From Pseudomonadota bacterium (lineage in GTDB: Bacteria; Pseudomonadota; Gammaproteobacteria; Burkholderiales; Burkholderiaceae), in NCBI GenBank assembly GCA_963205525.1, contig CAUJJP010000198.1, positions 1 through 24,186 on the forward strand: a stretch of 24,186 nt of DNA, in the 5' to 3' direction. The translations under genes were made by a program, and so were the position numbers. Under the pieces are notes generated by a model, which was not told the origin of the DNA, searched no databases, and was given only the letters and a program-made list of their open reading frames with translations. Below, one piece after another: positions 1 to 6,249 of this stretch (its first letter is position 1; the number at the start of each line of letters is the position of its first letter).

Positions 1-101
1 CCGCGGTCAACCAACTGCACCGCAGCGGCGGCCGCTACGCCCTGTGCACCATGTGCATAGGCGTCGGCCAGGGCATCGCGCTCTTGCTGGAACGGGTCTG
101 A
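1..101 (+). CDS. thiolase (acetyl-CoA acyltransferase), C-terminal fragment
   Basis: The window opens inside a gene read from base 3. It encodes the last 32 residues of a protein and ends at TGA 99-101. The fragment contains [18 protein letters not shown], which matches the C-terminal thiolase signature (C-x-G-x-GQG). In that signature the cysteine is the base that activates the second acyl-CoA in thiolytic cleavage or condensation of 3-ketoacyl-CoA. The rest of the gene lies to the left, so substrate range cannot be judged. It could serve beta-oxidation-type degradation together with the dehydrogenases on the other strand, but this fragment alone does not show that. Confidence 0.85.
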   Translation, partial: AVNQLHRSGGRYALCTMCIGVGQGIALLLERV

Positions 102-110
102 GACCCCCGG

Positions 111-146
111 GCCGGGCGCCACAGCACCGACGCTGGCCCGCCCGGC
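111..146 (+). terminator. hairpin after the thiolase stop, possible terminator
   Basis: GCCGGGCG at 111-118 is the exact reverse complement of CGCCCGGC at 139-146, giving an 8-bp GC-only stem starting ten bases after the thiolase stop. No T run follows, so an intrinsic terminator is not proven. It may be a rho-independent-like hairpin of a GC-rich genome or a 3'-end stabiliser. Confidence 0.35.
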
Positions 147-194
147 TGCACCGCCCATCGACGACCCAGACCATCGAGACAGGAAAGACACAGC

Positions 195-467
195 ATGAGC
201 CTGTACGACGCCATGAAGGGGCAGCCCCTGCCCGCCACCGAAGCCGAACGCAACGAACTCGTGGTTTCCGAGGTGTCGCGCGGCTTCTGGGTCTACCACC
301 TCTCGCGCCGCAGCAACCCGCTGCGCTCGCTGTGCAACGCGGCGACCATGCCGACCGCGATCCCGCTCGCGGCCTGGGGCAAGCCGATCGACGAAGGCCT
401 GCCCAGGCAGCCCAGCTTCTGCGAGGCCTGCACCCGCATCGCCTGGCCGGCGGACGGCGCGGACTGA
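195..467 (+). CDS. small protein of unknown function with a Cys / CxxC motif
   Basis: This 90-residue protein is preceded by a good ribosome binding site (AGGAAAG at 181-187, seven bases before ATG), which supports it as a real gene. No function is recognised. Cysteines lie at 47 (SLCNAATM) and at 76 and 79 (FCEAC), with a histidine at 35. The spacing Cys-N28-Cys-x2-Cys and the central MPTAIPLAAWG segment are compatible with a small metal-binding fold. There is no signal peptide or membrane segment, so it is probably cytosolic. It lies 93 bases after the thiolase on the same strand and converges with the dehydrogenase gene on the minus strand. Confidence 0.7.
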   Translation: MSLYDAMKGQPLPATEAERNELVVSEVSRGFWVYHLSRRSNPLRSLCNAATMPTAIPLAAWGKPIDEGLPRQPSFCEACTRIAWPADGAD

Positions 468-479
468 GAGCCGCAGCCG

Positions 480-505
480 CCCGCCTGCGCGGGGCGCGCG
501 GCGGG
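480..505. terminator. hairpin between convergent genes, possible bidirectional terminator
   Basis: CCCGCC (480-485) pairs with GGCGGG (500-505). GCGC (487-490) continues the stem with GCGC (496-499) after a bulged T. The hairpin sits in the 59-base gap between the convergent stops at 467 and 527. There is no T tract on either strand. Confidence 0.35.
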
Positions 506-526
506 GAACCGCCCAGCCTGGGGGAT

Positions 527-1303
527 TCAGATCGCCCGTGCGTGCGTGGCCACGCGGCCGCCGCCGTCGGCCACCAGCACCGCGCCGGTGACGAAGGAGG
601 CTTCCTCGCTGGCGAGGAAGGCGGCGCAGGCGGCGATCTCCTCGGGGCGCGCGATGCGCTTGAGCGCCAGCACGCGGGCGATGGCGGCGAACTCGGTCTC
701 GCGGTCGCTGCCCTGGCGCGCCGCCGCCTCGTCCATCTCGCGCTCGGCCATCGCGGTGCGCGTCCAGCCCGGGCACAGGCAGTTGGCGCGTATGCCGTCG
801 GCGCCGTAGCGGTAGGCGATGCCGCGCGTGTAGGCCACCACCGCCGCCTTCGACGGCGCGTAGCTGCCGCTGCCCGGCGTCGAGTTGAAGGCCGCCACCG
901 AGGCCACGGTGACGATGGCGCCGCCGCCGGCGGCACGCATCAGCGGCAGCGCGCCGCGGCACAGCCGCATGGTGCCGCCGAGGTTGATGTCCAGCATGCG
1001 GGCCCAGGTGGCGTCGTCCAGGTCCTCGGCGTCGTCGGCCGCCACCACGCCGGCGGCGCAGACCAGCACGTCCAGCGCCCCCGTCGGTGCGGCCAGCGCG
1101 AGTGAGCGCGCCACCTCGTCCTCGCGCGTCACGTCGCCGGCCAGGGTGGCGCAGCCGCAGCGCGCCGCCAGCCGCGCCAGCGCGTCGGCGTCGCGGTCCA
1201 GGGCCAGCACCTGCAGGCCGTCGCGCGCGAGCCGCTCGACGATCGCAGCGCCTATGCCGCTGGCGCCGCCGCTGACCAGGGCGCGTCGCACCGGCTTCGT
1301 CAT
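527..1303 (-). CDS. SDR family NAD(P)-dependent oxidoreductase (downstream copy)
   Basis: This 258-residue classical short-chain dehydrogenase/reductase should interconvert a hydroxyl and a keto group with NAD(P). Visible hallmarks are the Rossmann glycine motif GGASGIG (12-18), CAAG in place of NNAG (82-85), Asn107, catalytic Ser135, and the Y148-x3-K152 pair. The C-terminus has the usual FVTGAVLVADGG. Asp36 at the end of the second strand (ALDRD) suggests a preference for NAD over NADP; this is inference. The start at 1303 was chosen because its ATG overlaps the stop of the next SDR gene as ATGA, and because the reading frame upstream loses all SDR similarity. It is the last gene of the aminotransferase-SDR-SDR set. 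The substrate is unknown. Confidence 0.9.
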   Translation of the reverse strand: MTKPVRRALVSGGASGIGAAIVERLARDGLQVLALDRDADALARLAARCGCATLAGDVTREDEVARSLALAAPTGALDVLVCAAGVVAADDAEDLDDATWARMLDINLGGTMRLCRGALPLMRAAGGGAIVTVASVAAFNSTPGSGSYAPSKAAVVAYTRGIAYRYGADGIRANCLCPGWTRTAMAEREMDEAAARQGSDRETEFAAIARVLALKRIARPEEIAACAAFLASEEASFVTGAVLVADGGGRVATHARAI

Positions 1304-2115
1304 CCGGCCTGCCCCAGCGGATGGCGCTGACGCAGCTCGGCCATCACCGCGCCCGACTCCGGCAGCGTCATGCCGCCGTCCACCACCAGGGTCTGGCCGG
1401 TGATGAAACCGGCCTCGTCGCTGGCCAGGAACAGCATCGCGCAGGCGATGTCGTCGGCGCTGCCGGCGCGCCCGAGCGGGATCTGGCGCACCAGCTCGGC
1501 GCGCATCCCGGGCTCGCTCAGGCGCCCGCGGTCCTTGGCGACGAATCCGGGCTCGACGCCGTTGACGGTGATGCCCAGCGGCGCCAGCTCCAGCGCGGCG
1601 GCGCGGATGAAACCGTTCACGCCCGCCTTGGCGGCGGCGTAGTGCGCGCTGTCCAGCATCGCCACCCGCGGCCCGGTGATCGACGAGGTGACCAGGATGC
1701 GCCCGCCACGCACACGCAGCGCCGGCAGCGCGGCCTGGCTGAGCCAGAAGCAGCTCTCCAGGTTGAGCGCCAGCGTGGCCTGCAAGCTGGCGCGGTCCAG
1801 CGCCTGCAGCGGCGCCCAGGGGCATCCGCCGGCGTTGTGCAGCACGATGTCCAGCCGCCCGCCGCTGGCCGCCAGCACCTGCGCCACGAGCTGCCGGCAG
1901 CCGGCCTCGCTGGCGTCGAAGGCCAGCGCCTGCGCGGCACAGCCGGCGCCGCGCAGCTCCTCGGCGCGCGCCTGCGCGTCTTCCAGCGTGCGGTTGGCGA
2001 GCCAGACCTGCGCCCCCGCTTCGGCCAGGCGCCGGGCCGCCGCCGCGCCTATGCCGCGCCCGGCACCGGTGACCAGCGCCACCCGTCCGTCGAGCCGAAA
2101 CGCAGGCGCCCTCAT
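1300..2115 (-). CDS. SDR family NAD(P)-dependent oxidoreductase (upstream copy)
   Basis: This 271-residue short-chain dehydrogenase has all classical motifs: TGAGRGIG (16-23), HNAGG (93-97), Asn118, serines 144/145, Y159-x3-K163, and the C-terminal FITGQTLVVDGG. Strand two ends in ANR rather than an acidic residue, so NADP is the likelier cofactor (inference), in contrast to the downstream SDR. Its ATG overlaps the aminotransferase stop (ATGA at 2115-2112) and its stop overlaps the next SDR start, so the three genes are probably translationally coupled. The two SDRs are clearly diverged, so they probably catalyse successive or different steps rather than being a recent duplication. The FabG-like fold also fits a 3-ketoacyl or beta-hydroxy substrate. 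Confidence 0.9.
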   Translation of the reverse strand: MRAPAFRLDGRVALVTGAGRGIGAAAARRLAEAGAQVWLANRTLEDAQARAEELRGAGCAAQALAFDASEAGCRQLVAQVLAASGGRLDIVLHNAGGCPWAPLQALDRASLQATLALNLESCFWLSQAALPALRVRGGRILVTSSITGPRVAMLDSAHYAAAKAGVNGFIRAAALELAPLGITVNGVEPGFVAKDRGRLSEPGMRAELVRQIPLGRAGSADDIACAMLFLASDEAGFITGQTLVVDGGMTLPESGAVMAELRQRHPLGQAG

Positions 2116-3542
2116 GCCCCGGTGCCGGCCTGCGGCGGCGCCGCCAGCTCGGCGCAGAAGGCCTCCAGCACGCGCAGGAACTGCGCCACCTCGGCGGCAC
2201 CGGTGGCCGGGCACATCAGCAGCATGCAGTGGAAGGGGGTGATGAGGACACCACGGTTCATGAAGTACACGTGCAGCAGCGCCTCCAGCAGGGGCTGGCG
2301 GTGCCGGCGAACCTCGTCCGCGCAGTGCGGCAGATCGGGCGCGAACATGAGCTCCACCCGCGCCCCCAGCTGCACCACCTGCCACGGCAGGGCGTGTTCC
2401 TGGACGATGCGGCGCGCGCCCTCCGCCAGCGCCTGCGCCTGCGCCGCCATGTGCTCGAAGGCGGCTGCGGTCAGCACCTCGGACAGCACCGCGTGCACGG
2501 CGGCAAGCTGCAGCGCGCTGCCGGCCAGGGTGCCGCCGAATCCCAGGTGCGCGCTCTGGCGCACGCGCGAGGGGTCGACCTTGGGCACCTGCGCCCACAG
2601 CGCCTGCGCCAGCGCCTCGGACAGGCCGTACACCCCCACCGGCACGCCGCCGCCGATCGACTTGCCCACCACCAGCGCGTCCGCCTGCAGCCCGACGCGC
2701 GCCGCGTGGCCGCCGACCCCGCTGGAGAAGGTATGCGTCTCGTCGACCAGCAGCAGGGTGCCGGTCTCGCGGGTGATCTCGCGCAGCGCCTGCAGATAGC
2801 CGGGCTGCGGCGGGATCATCCCGTAGTTGGTCATGAAGGGCTCGGCCAGCACGCAGGCGACGTCGCGCGGCGCGAGCACGGCGCGCAGCGCGGCCACATC
2901 GTTGAACTCGATGACCCGGCTCACCCGTGCGTGGTCGACCGCGTTCGGGTGGATGCCGTTGCGCATCACCATCCGGCCCTCGCGGTCGAGCTCGGCGTGC
3001 GCCTCCTCCACCGAGCCGTGGTAGCAGCCGTTGAAGACCAGCACCCGCTCGCGCCCGCTGACCATGCGCGAGATGCGCACCAGGGCCCGGTTCGCATCGC
3101 TCGCCGACGTCGTCACGCCCCAGTAGGGCAGCCCGAAGCGCTGCGCCAGCGCCTCGCCCACCGCCCCCGCCTGCGGCCCCGGCAGCATGCTGGTGGCGCC
3201 GCGCGCGAGCTGCTCGGCCACCGCGCGCGTCACCGCCGCCGGCGCATGGCCGGTCATGGCGCCGCTGTCGCCGAGGCAGAAGTCGGCGTGCGCGATGCCG
3301 TCCGCGCAGGTGATGCGCGCCCCCTCGGCGGCCGCCATCTGGAGCGGAAACCCGCTCGCCCAGCGCCGCATCCAGTGCGAGGGCGCGCCGTACAGCCAGT
3401 GCGCCTGACCGGCCTGCCAGGCCGCCTGCGAACGCGGGTGCAGGGCCTCGAAGCGCGCCTGCTCCTGCGCCAGCCAGCGGTCCAGGCGCGCGGGATCTGA
3501 ACTCGGGTCAGGCTGGGAGCCAGAGAAATTCGTTGCGGACAT
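2112..3542 (-). CDS. PLP-dependent class III aminotransferase (aspartate aminotransferase family / GSA-aminomutase-like)
   Basis: This 476-residue fold-type I PLP enzyme should move an amino group between an amine or amino acid and a keto acid. Visible features are the NGCYHG segment (171-176), which stacks on PLP in class III enzymes; VDETHTF (266-272), whose Asp267 would bind the pyridine nitrogen; and Lys294 in VVGKSIGGGVPVG, the Schiff-base lysine. TTSASDANRAL (144-154) replaces the usual SGTEAN phosphate-binding stretch. The DETHTF motif and glycine-rich lysine loop resemble glutamate-1-semialdehyde aminomutases, but the length and catabolic setting make a haem-pathway role unlikely. It is the first gene of an ATGA-coupled set with two SDRs. 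The aldehyde dehydrogenase and amine-type regulator nearby suggest an amino-compound catabolic role; the substrate is unknown. Confidence 0.88.
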   Translation of the reverse strand: MSATNFSGSQPDPSSDPARLDRWLAQEQARFEALHPRSQAAWQAGQAHWLYGAPSHWMRRWASGFPLQMAAAEGARITCADGIAHADFCLGDSGAMTGHAPAAVTRAVAEQLARGATSMLPGPQAGAVGEALAQRFGLPYWGVTTSASDANRALVRISRMVSGRERVLVFNGCYHGSVEEAHAELDREGRMVMRNGIHPNAVDHARVSRVIEFNDVAALRAVLAPRDVACVLAEPFMTNYGMIPPQPGYLQALREITRETGTLLLVDETHTFSSGVGGHAARVGLQADALVVGKSIGGGVPVGVYGLSEALAQALWAQVPKVDPSRVRQSAHLGFGGTLAGSALQLAAVHAVLSEVLTAAAFEHMAAQAQALAEGARRIVQEHALPWQVVQLGARVELMFAPDLPHCADEVRRHRQPLLEALLHVYFMNRGVLITPFHCMLLMCPATGAAEVAQFLRVLEAFCAELAAPPQAGTGA

Positions 3543-3830
3543 GCGGCCAGTCTAGGCAGCCGGTCGCCAGCGAGCTATCGACTTCGCGCAGGGGGTGGGT
3601 GGGGGTTAACCCGGGGCGCAGACCTCATCCGCATGGCACATCGCACCCGGCAGTCGCTGGCCTGAGCCGGTCCCCCGGGCCTCCCGTTCGGTGCGGCGCA
3701 AACCCGCTTGGTCGCCGAGCCCGCCACCCGGAACCTCGCACCCGAGGGCTTTGCACCCAGCTCGAGCCGCGAAGCGAGCTGGCCGCGCCGAGCCCTCGGC
3801 GCCAGACTCCCACTGGCATTCCCAGCGGCG
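3543..3830. other. intergenic DNA between aminotransferase and DUF4268 genes
   Basis: These 288 bases hold no credible gene; the open frames crossing them are proline/arginine-rich and match no family. They carry a G-rich stretch on the plus strand (3591-3605), a perfect 10-bp palindrome GGGTTAACCC (3603-3612), and a cluster of inverted repeats (3742-3802, listed separately). The aminotransferase promoter should lie in the left part, but no convincing -35/-10 pair was found. Confidence 0.5.
3742..3802. repeat. nested and overlapping inverted repeats (REP/BIME-like element)
   Basis: Three perfect inverted repeats sit within 61 bases. The outer stem is CCGAGGGCT (3742-3750) with AGCCCTCGG (3791-3799). 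The inner stem is CCAGCTCG (3757-3764) with CGAGCTGG (3775-3782). A third, competing stem is GCGCCGAG (3785-3792) with CTCGGCGC (3795-3802). The outer and third stems share bases, so they are mutually exclusive. The element lies 29-89 bases beyond the DUF4268 stop and could act as that gene's 3' hairpin. The nested layout also resembles palindromic intergenic repeats that occur in many copies per genome; copy number cannot be seen here. Confidence 0.6.
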
Positions 3831-4862
3831 CTACGGCCTCGGTGGGGCCACCGAGCGTGGCTCGAATTCTGCTGCCTCACTCAAAGGCCCGAGCCCCGCC
3901 GGAAGCTCCGACGCCTGCAGTGGCTTGATGATCGGCCGGAACACCGCGTCCATCTTGGCCAGGGTGCTGGAGAGCCACTCGTGGCATTCGGGCCAGCGGG
4001 TCTCGTCGTCCAACGGCGCGCCCGCCTTGACCGCGTGGATCACGCTGCCCTTTTGTCCAGGCAGTTCCTCCCACCCCAGCGGGAAGCCGAGTGCAGCGTG
4101 GATTTCGGCCTGTCGCGCCAGCAAGTACCCGAACACCGCTTTGATCGGAAGGTCGGCGCAGTGGATGTAGAGACGCACCGCCAGTTCCTTCTTCTCCCGG
4201 CGCACCACCGCCTCCAGGGTGAAACCGGTCCGGCCGACCGAGTGGTTCTGCCAGGTCTGTGCCGCCGGCTTCGGAGCCCAGAGCTTGCGCTCGGCCCGCC
4301 AGTCGCGAAACGCGGTCCAGAACCGCAGCCTGAAGTTCTGGCCGGGGCTGTTGGCCTCGGCTCTCGCAGCCTCTTCCCGGACGGCGCGACTCCAGTCGTT
4401 GGGCCGGCACACCACGTTGAAGCGTGGTGCCGGCGGCGACGCGCCAATACGCCAGATCTCGATCTCCAGGCCGAAGAACTGCCAGTCGTCGAGGGTGATC
4501 TCGTTGAGCCAGTCGATGGCCGCCCGGTGTTCTTCGGTGAAGCTCGATGCGACCCAGATCACCGTCCTGGCCTCCAGTCCAGCCGCGTAGGTGAGGATCT
4601 GCCCGAGGTGGCTGTGGTCCGTCCTGGCGAGCTGGTTCTCGATCAGCACTGTCGTCTGGGTCAGGGCATCGGTGCAGACGATGTCGGCCGAATACGGTCC
4701 GACCGCGACCTCTAGGCCCACCAGTTCCAGTTCCATTCCCAGCGTGTCGGCCAGCGACGCCAGATTAGCGGCCTCGGACAGCCAGGGGGTGAAGTGGTAC
4801 TCCTCGTGCTGCCAGACCTCGCGCAAATCAACGCGCTGCAGGGTGCCGAGATCGGTGGCCAT
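3831..4862 (-). CDS. DUF4268 protein with PD-(D/E)XK nuclease-like N-terminal domain
   Basis: This 343-residue protein starts at 4862, where GGAGGAG stands seven bases before the ATG; the open frame further upstream is unsupported. Residues about 40-100 look like a PD-(D/E)XK nuclease core: Asp60 (YSADIV), then Glu75-Asn-Gln77 (VLIENQ), followed by TDHSHLGQILTYAAGL. The usual lysine is replaced by glutamine, which I recall as common in this family. Residues about 175-315 match the DUF4268 C-terminal domain (FRLRFWTAFRDW, later KAVFGYLLARQAEIHAALGF). Such proteins are often found alone or near mobile and defence genes, and their activity is not established. Base composition looks lower in GC than the flanking genes, and repeats border it, so acquisition by transfer is plausible. 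No partner restriction or methylase gene is present. Confidence 0.8.
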   Translation of the reverse strand: MATDLGTLQRVDLREVWQHEEYHFTPWLSEAANLASLADTLGMELELVGLEVAVGPYSADIVCTDALTQTTVLIENQLARTDHSHLGQILTYAAGLEARTVIWVASSFTEEHRAAIDWLNEITLDDWQFFGLEIEIWRIGASPPAPRFNVVCRPNDWSRAVREEAARAEANSPGQNFRLRFWTAFRDWRAERKLWAPKPAAQTWQNHSVGRTGFTLEAVVRREKKELAVRLYIHCADLPIKAVFGYLLARQAEIHAALGFPLGWEELPGQKGSVIHAVKAGAPLDDETRWPECHEWLSSTLAKMDAVFRPIIKPLQASELPAGLGPLSEAAEFEPRSVAPPRP

Positions 4863-4907
4863 GGGGGAACTCCTCCGGGTGGGTGTGTATTGCTCGGCTC
4901 GGTCACT

Positions 4908-4947
4908 GCTGCCTGTGTTTCCTGCGCCTGGCCGCAGACACGGCAGC
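4908..4947. terminator. hairpin between araC stop and DUF4268 gene
   Basis: GCTGCC-T-GTGT (4908-4918) pairs with ACACGGCAGC (4938-4947) with one bulged T. The stem continues as CTGCG (4922-4926) with CGCAG (4933-4937) around a six-base loop. It lies about 80 bases past the regulator stop and upstream of the DUF4268 start, so it could end regulator transcription and separate the two genes. There is no T tract. Confidence 0.4.
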
Positions 4948-5027
4948 GGACGTGGAAGGGACCACGCATGCCCGCTCGCCAGCCCGTGTCCCACGGCTGG
5001 AGCTTGTGGCTTGCACGCTTGAAATCC

Positions 5028-6029
5028 TCAGCGTCCGCGCCCGAGGGTCTCCGACGGCAGTTCCCCGAACTGGCGCTTGTAGTCGAGCGCGAACTGGCCG
5101 AAGTGCCAGAAGCCGAGCCGGGCGGCGATGTCCTGCACGCCGGCGCGTGGGTCCTGGTTGTTGCGCAGGGCGCGGCGCGCCGCGTTCAGGCGCAAGGCAC
5201 GCAGGTACTTGGCGGGGCTGATGCCCAGCACGTCCTGGAAGCAGTAGGAGAGCTTGCGCCGGCTGGCGCCGACCTGCTGGCACAGCTCGAGCACCGACAT
5301 CGGCTCGTCCGGACGCGACAGCATGAGCTCGCGCGCTCGCTCCACCAGCCTGCGCCGCGCATCCAGCGGCTCCAGCCCGCTGGCATCCACCAGCGGCGGC
5401 ACCGCCTCTATCCATTCCATGAGCAAGGCGTCGCGCAGCTGCAGGACGGCGGTGGCGTCGGCCAGCAGGCGCGGCTGGGCGCTCACGCGCTCCAGTGCCG
5501 TCAGGTGCAGTTCGCGCAGCGCCGCGGCGGGCGCGGGGTCGCAGCGCATCGCCAGCTGGCGCTCGAGCCAGGCCACCAGCGGCTTGCCGTACATGTGCTC
5601 CCACAGCGGGCGCAGCAGGGCGCCGTCGATCACCACACCGACGTGGCTGCAGTCCACCGGCGTGCACAGGTCGATGTCGTCGCCGCGGCCCATCATGATC
5701 GAGTCGCGCTGCGCGCGCTGCCCGGCGAAGAAGATCTCGCCGTCGAGATCCAGCGGCAGCGCGAAGCCGTAGCAGTCCTCGCCGATGGCGCCGCGCTGGC
5801 GCAGGCCGCGGCTGGAGTGCTCCATCACCAGCCGCATGCCCGGCAGCTGCACCATCTGCATGCGGCCCTGGAAGCGGCCCGGCGTCAGCTGCTCGTAGTG
5901 CAGGGCGAAGCCTTCCTGGGCCTTTGCCATGGCGTCGACATCATTCTCGACGAACTGGCGCGACCAGACGGCCGGGCCGGCAGGGGCGGCAGCGATGGTG
6001 TCGGCTGTGGCAGCGATGGCAGCGGGCAT
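5028..6029 (-). CDS. AraC-family transcriptional regulator, EutR-like
   Basis: This 333-residue protein has an N-terminal effector-binding region (about 25-215) and a C-terminal double helix-turn-helix. The first HTH is LELCQQVGASRRKLSYCFQ (247-265). The second is IAARLGFWHFGQFALDY (301-317), followed by FGELPSETL. The GFWHxGQFAxDY stretch closely resembles E. coli EutR, the ethanolamine-responsive regulator, which hints at an amine or amino-alcohol inducer (family knowledge plus inference). The gene is divergent from the aldehyde dehydrogenase and transporter operon, with a 220-base shared promoter region, so it is the obvious regulator of that operon and perhaps of the aminotransferase set. 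The first 20 residues are Ala-rich. The start at 6029 lies eight bases after a TATAGT box, so the transcript may be leaderless; a later start cannot be excluded. Confidence 0.9.
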   Translation of the reverse strand: MPAAIAATADTIAAAPAGPAVWSRQFVENDVDAMAKAQEGFALHYEQLTPGRFQGRMQMVQLPGMRLVMEHSSRGLRQRGAIGEDCYGFALPLDLDGEIFFAGQRAQRDSIMMGRGDDIDLCTPVDCSHVGVVIDGALLRPLWEHMYGKPLVAWLERQLAMRCDPAPAAALRELHLTALERVSAQPRLLADATAVLQLRDALLMEWIEAVPPLVDASGLEPLDARRRLVERARELMLSRPDEPMSVLELCQQVGASRRKLSYCFQDVLGISPAKYLRALRLNAARRALRNNQDPRAGVQDIAARLGFWHFGQFALDYKRQFGELPSETLGRGR

Positions 6030-6037
6030 CGCGCCAG

Positions 6038-6043
6038 ACTATA
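6038..6043 (-). promoter_or_regulatory. -10-like box TATAGT of the araC gene, leaderless candidate
   Basis: On the minus strand TATAGT (five of six matches to TATAAT) ends eight bases before the regulator ATG at 6029. No Shine-Dalgarno sequence stands in front of the ATG. Transcription from this box would begin at or next to the start codon. No good -35 hexamer is visible at the expected spacing. Confidence 0.5.
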
Positions 6044-6064
6044 GCGACCGCGGCCGGCGACGGC

Positions 6065-6118
6065 GGCGCCCACGGCACCCACGGCACCCACGGCGCCCAC
6101 GGTGCCCACGGCGCCCGC
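6065..6118. repeat. 9-bp tandem repeat, six units, in the divergent promoter region
   Basis: Six consecutive 9-base units of the form GG(C/T)(A/G)CCCAC start at 6065, 6074, 6083, 6092, 6101 and 6110. The last ends CGC instead of CAC. The run lies 22 bases upstream of the araC -10-like box and about 130 bases before the aldehyde dehydrogenase start. It is outside any credible gene. Unit number could vary by slippage and so change promoter spacing. Confidence 0.85.
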
Positions 6119-6131
6119 CCGGGGGCTTCGG

Positions 6132-6169
6132 CCCGGGCAGGCCGCCGCCGGCAAGCGCTTCTGCCCGGG
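6132..6169. promoter_or_regulatory. 9-bp inverted repeat between araC and the aldehyde dehydrogenase, operator candidate
   Basis: CCCGGGCAG (6132-6140) is exactly mirrored by CTGCCCGGG (6161-6169) across 20 bases, which themselves end in the palindrome AAGCGCTT (6153-6160). Immediately to the left, GGC-TTCG-GCC (6124-6133) would form a hairpin with a stable UUCG tetraloop in a plus-strand transcript. The element is 80 bases upstream of the dehydrogenase ATG and could be a regulator site or an RNA structure. Confidence 0.45.
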
Positions 6170-6249
6170 ACAGCCGCAGTGAAAACCCCGGCCCCAGCTT
6201 TGCCTGATCTCGATAGCGCCCCGGCGCCTCCGCGCCTACCGTTGCGGCC

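Noticed and set aside
527..2200. One 557-codon protein covering both SDR genes
   Set aside because: Only the last 258 residues show SDR motifs; the first half is a frameshifted shadow of the upstream SDR, and the ATGA overlap at 1303-1300 marks separate genes.
2112..3542. HemL (glutamate-1-semialdehyde aminomutase) for haem synthesis
   Set aside because: The motifs are similar, but the enzyme is longer and sits in a coupled set with two dehydrogenases beside a catabolic operon; no haem genes are near.
3533..3928. A 131-codon plus-strand open frame in the aminotransferase-DUF4268 gap
   Set aside because: No ribosome site or domain, Pro/Arg/Ser-rich, and it runs over inverted repeats and the DUF4268 3' end.
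6065..6118. Short CRISPR-like array
   Set aside because: Units are 9 bases with no spacers and no cas genes are near; it is a simple tandem repeat.
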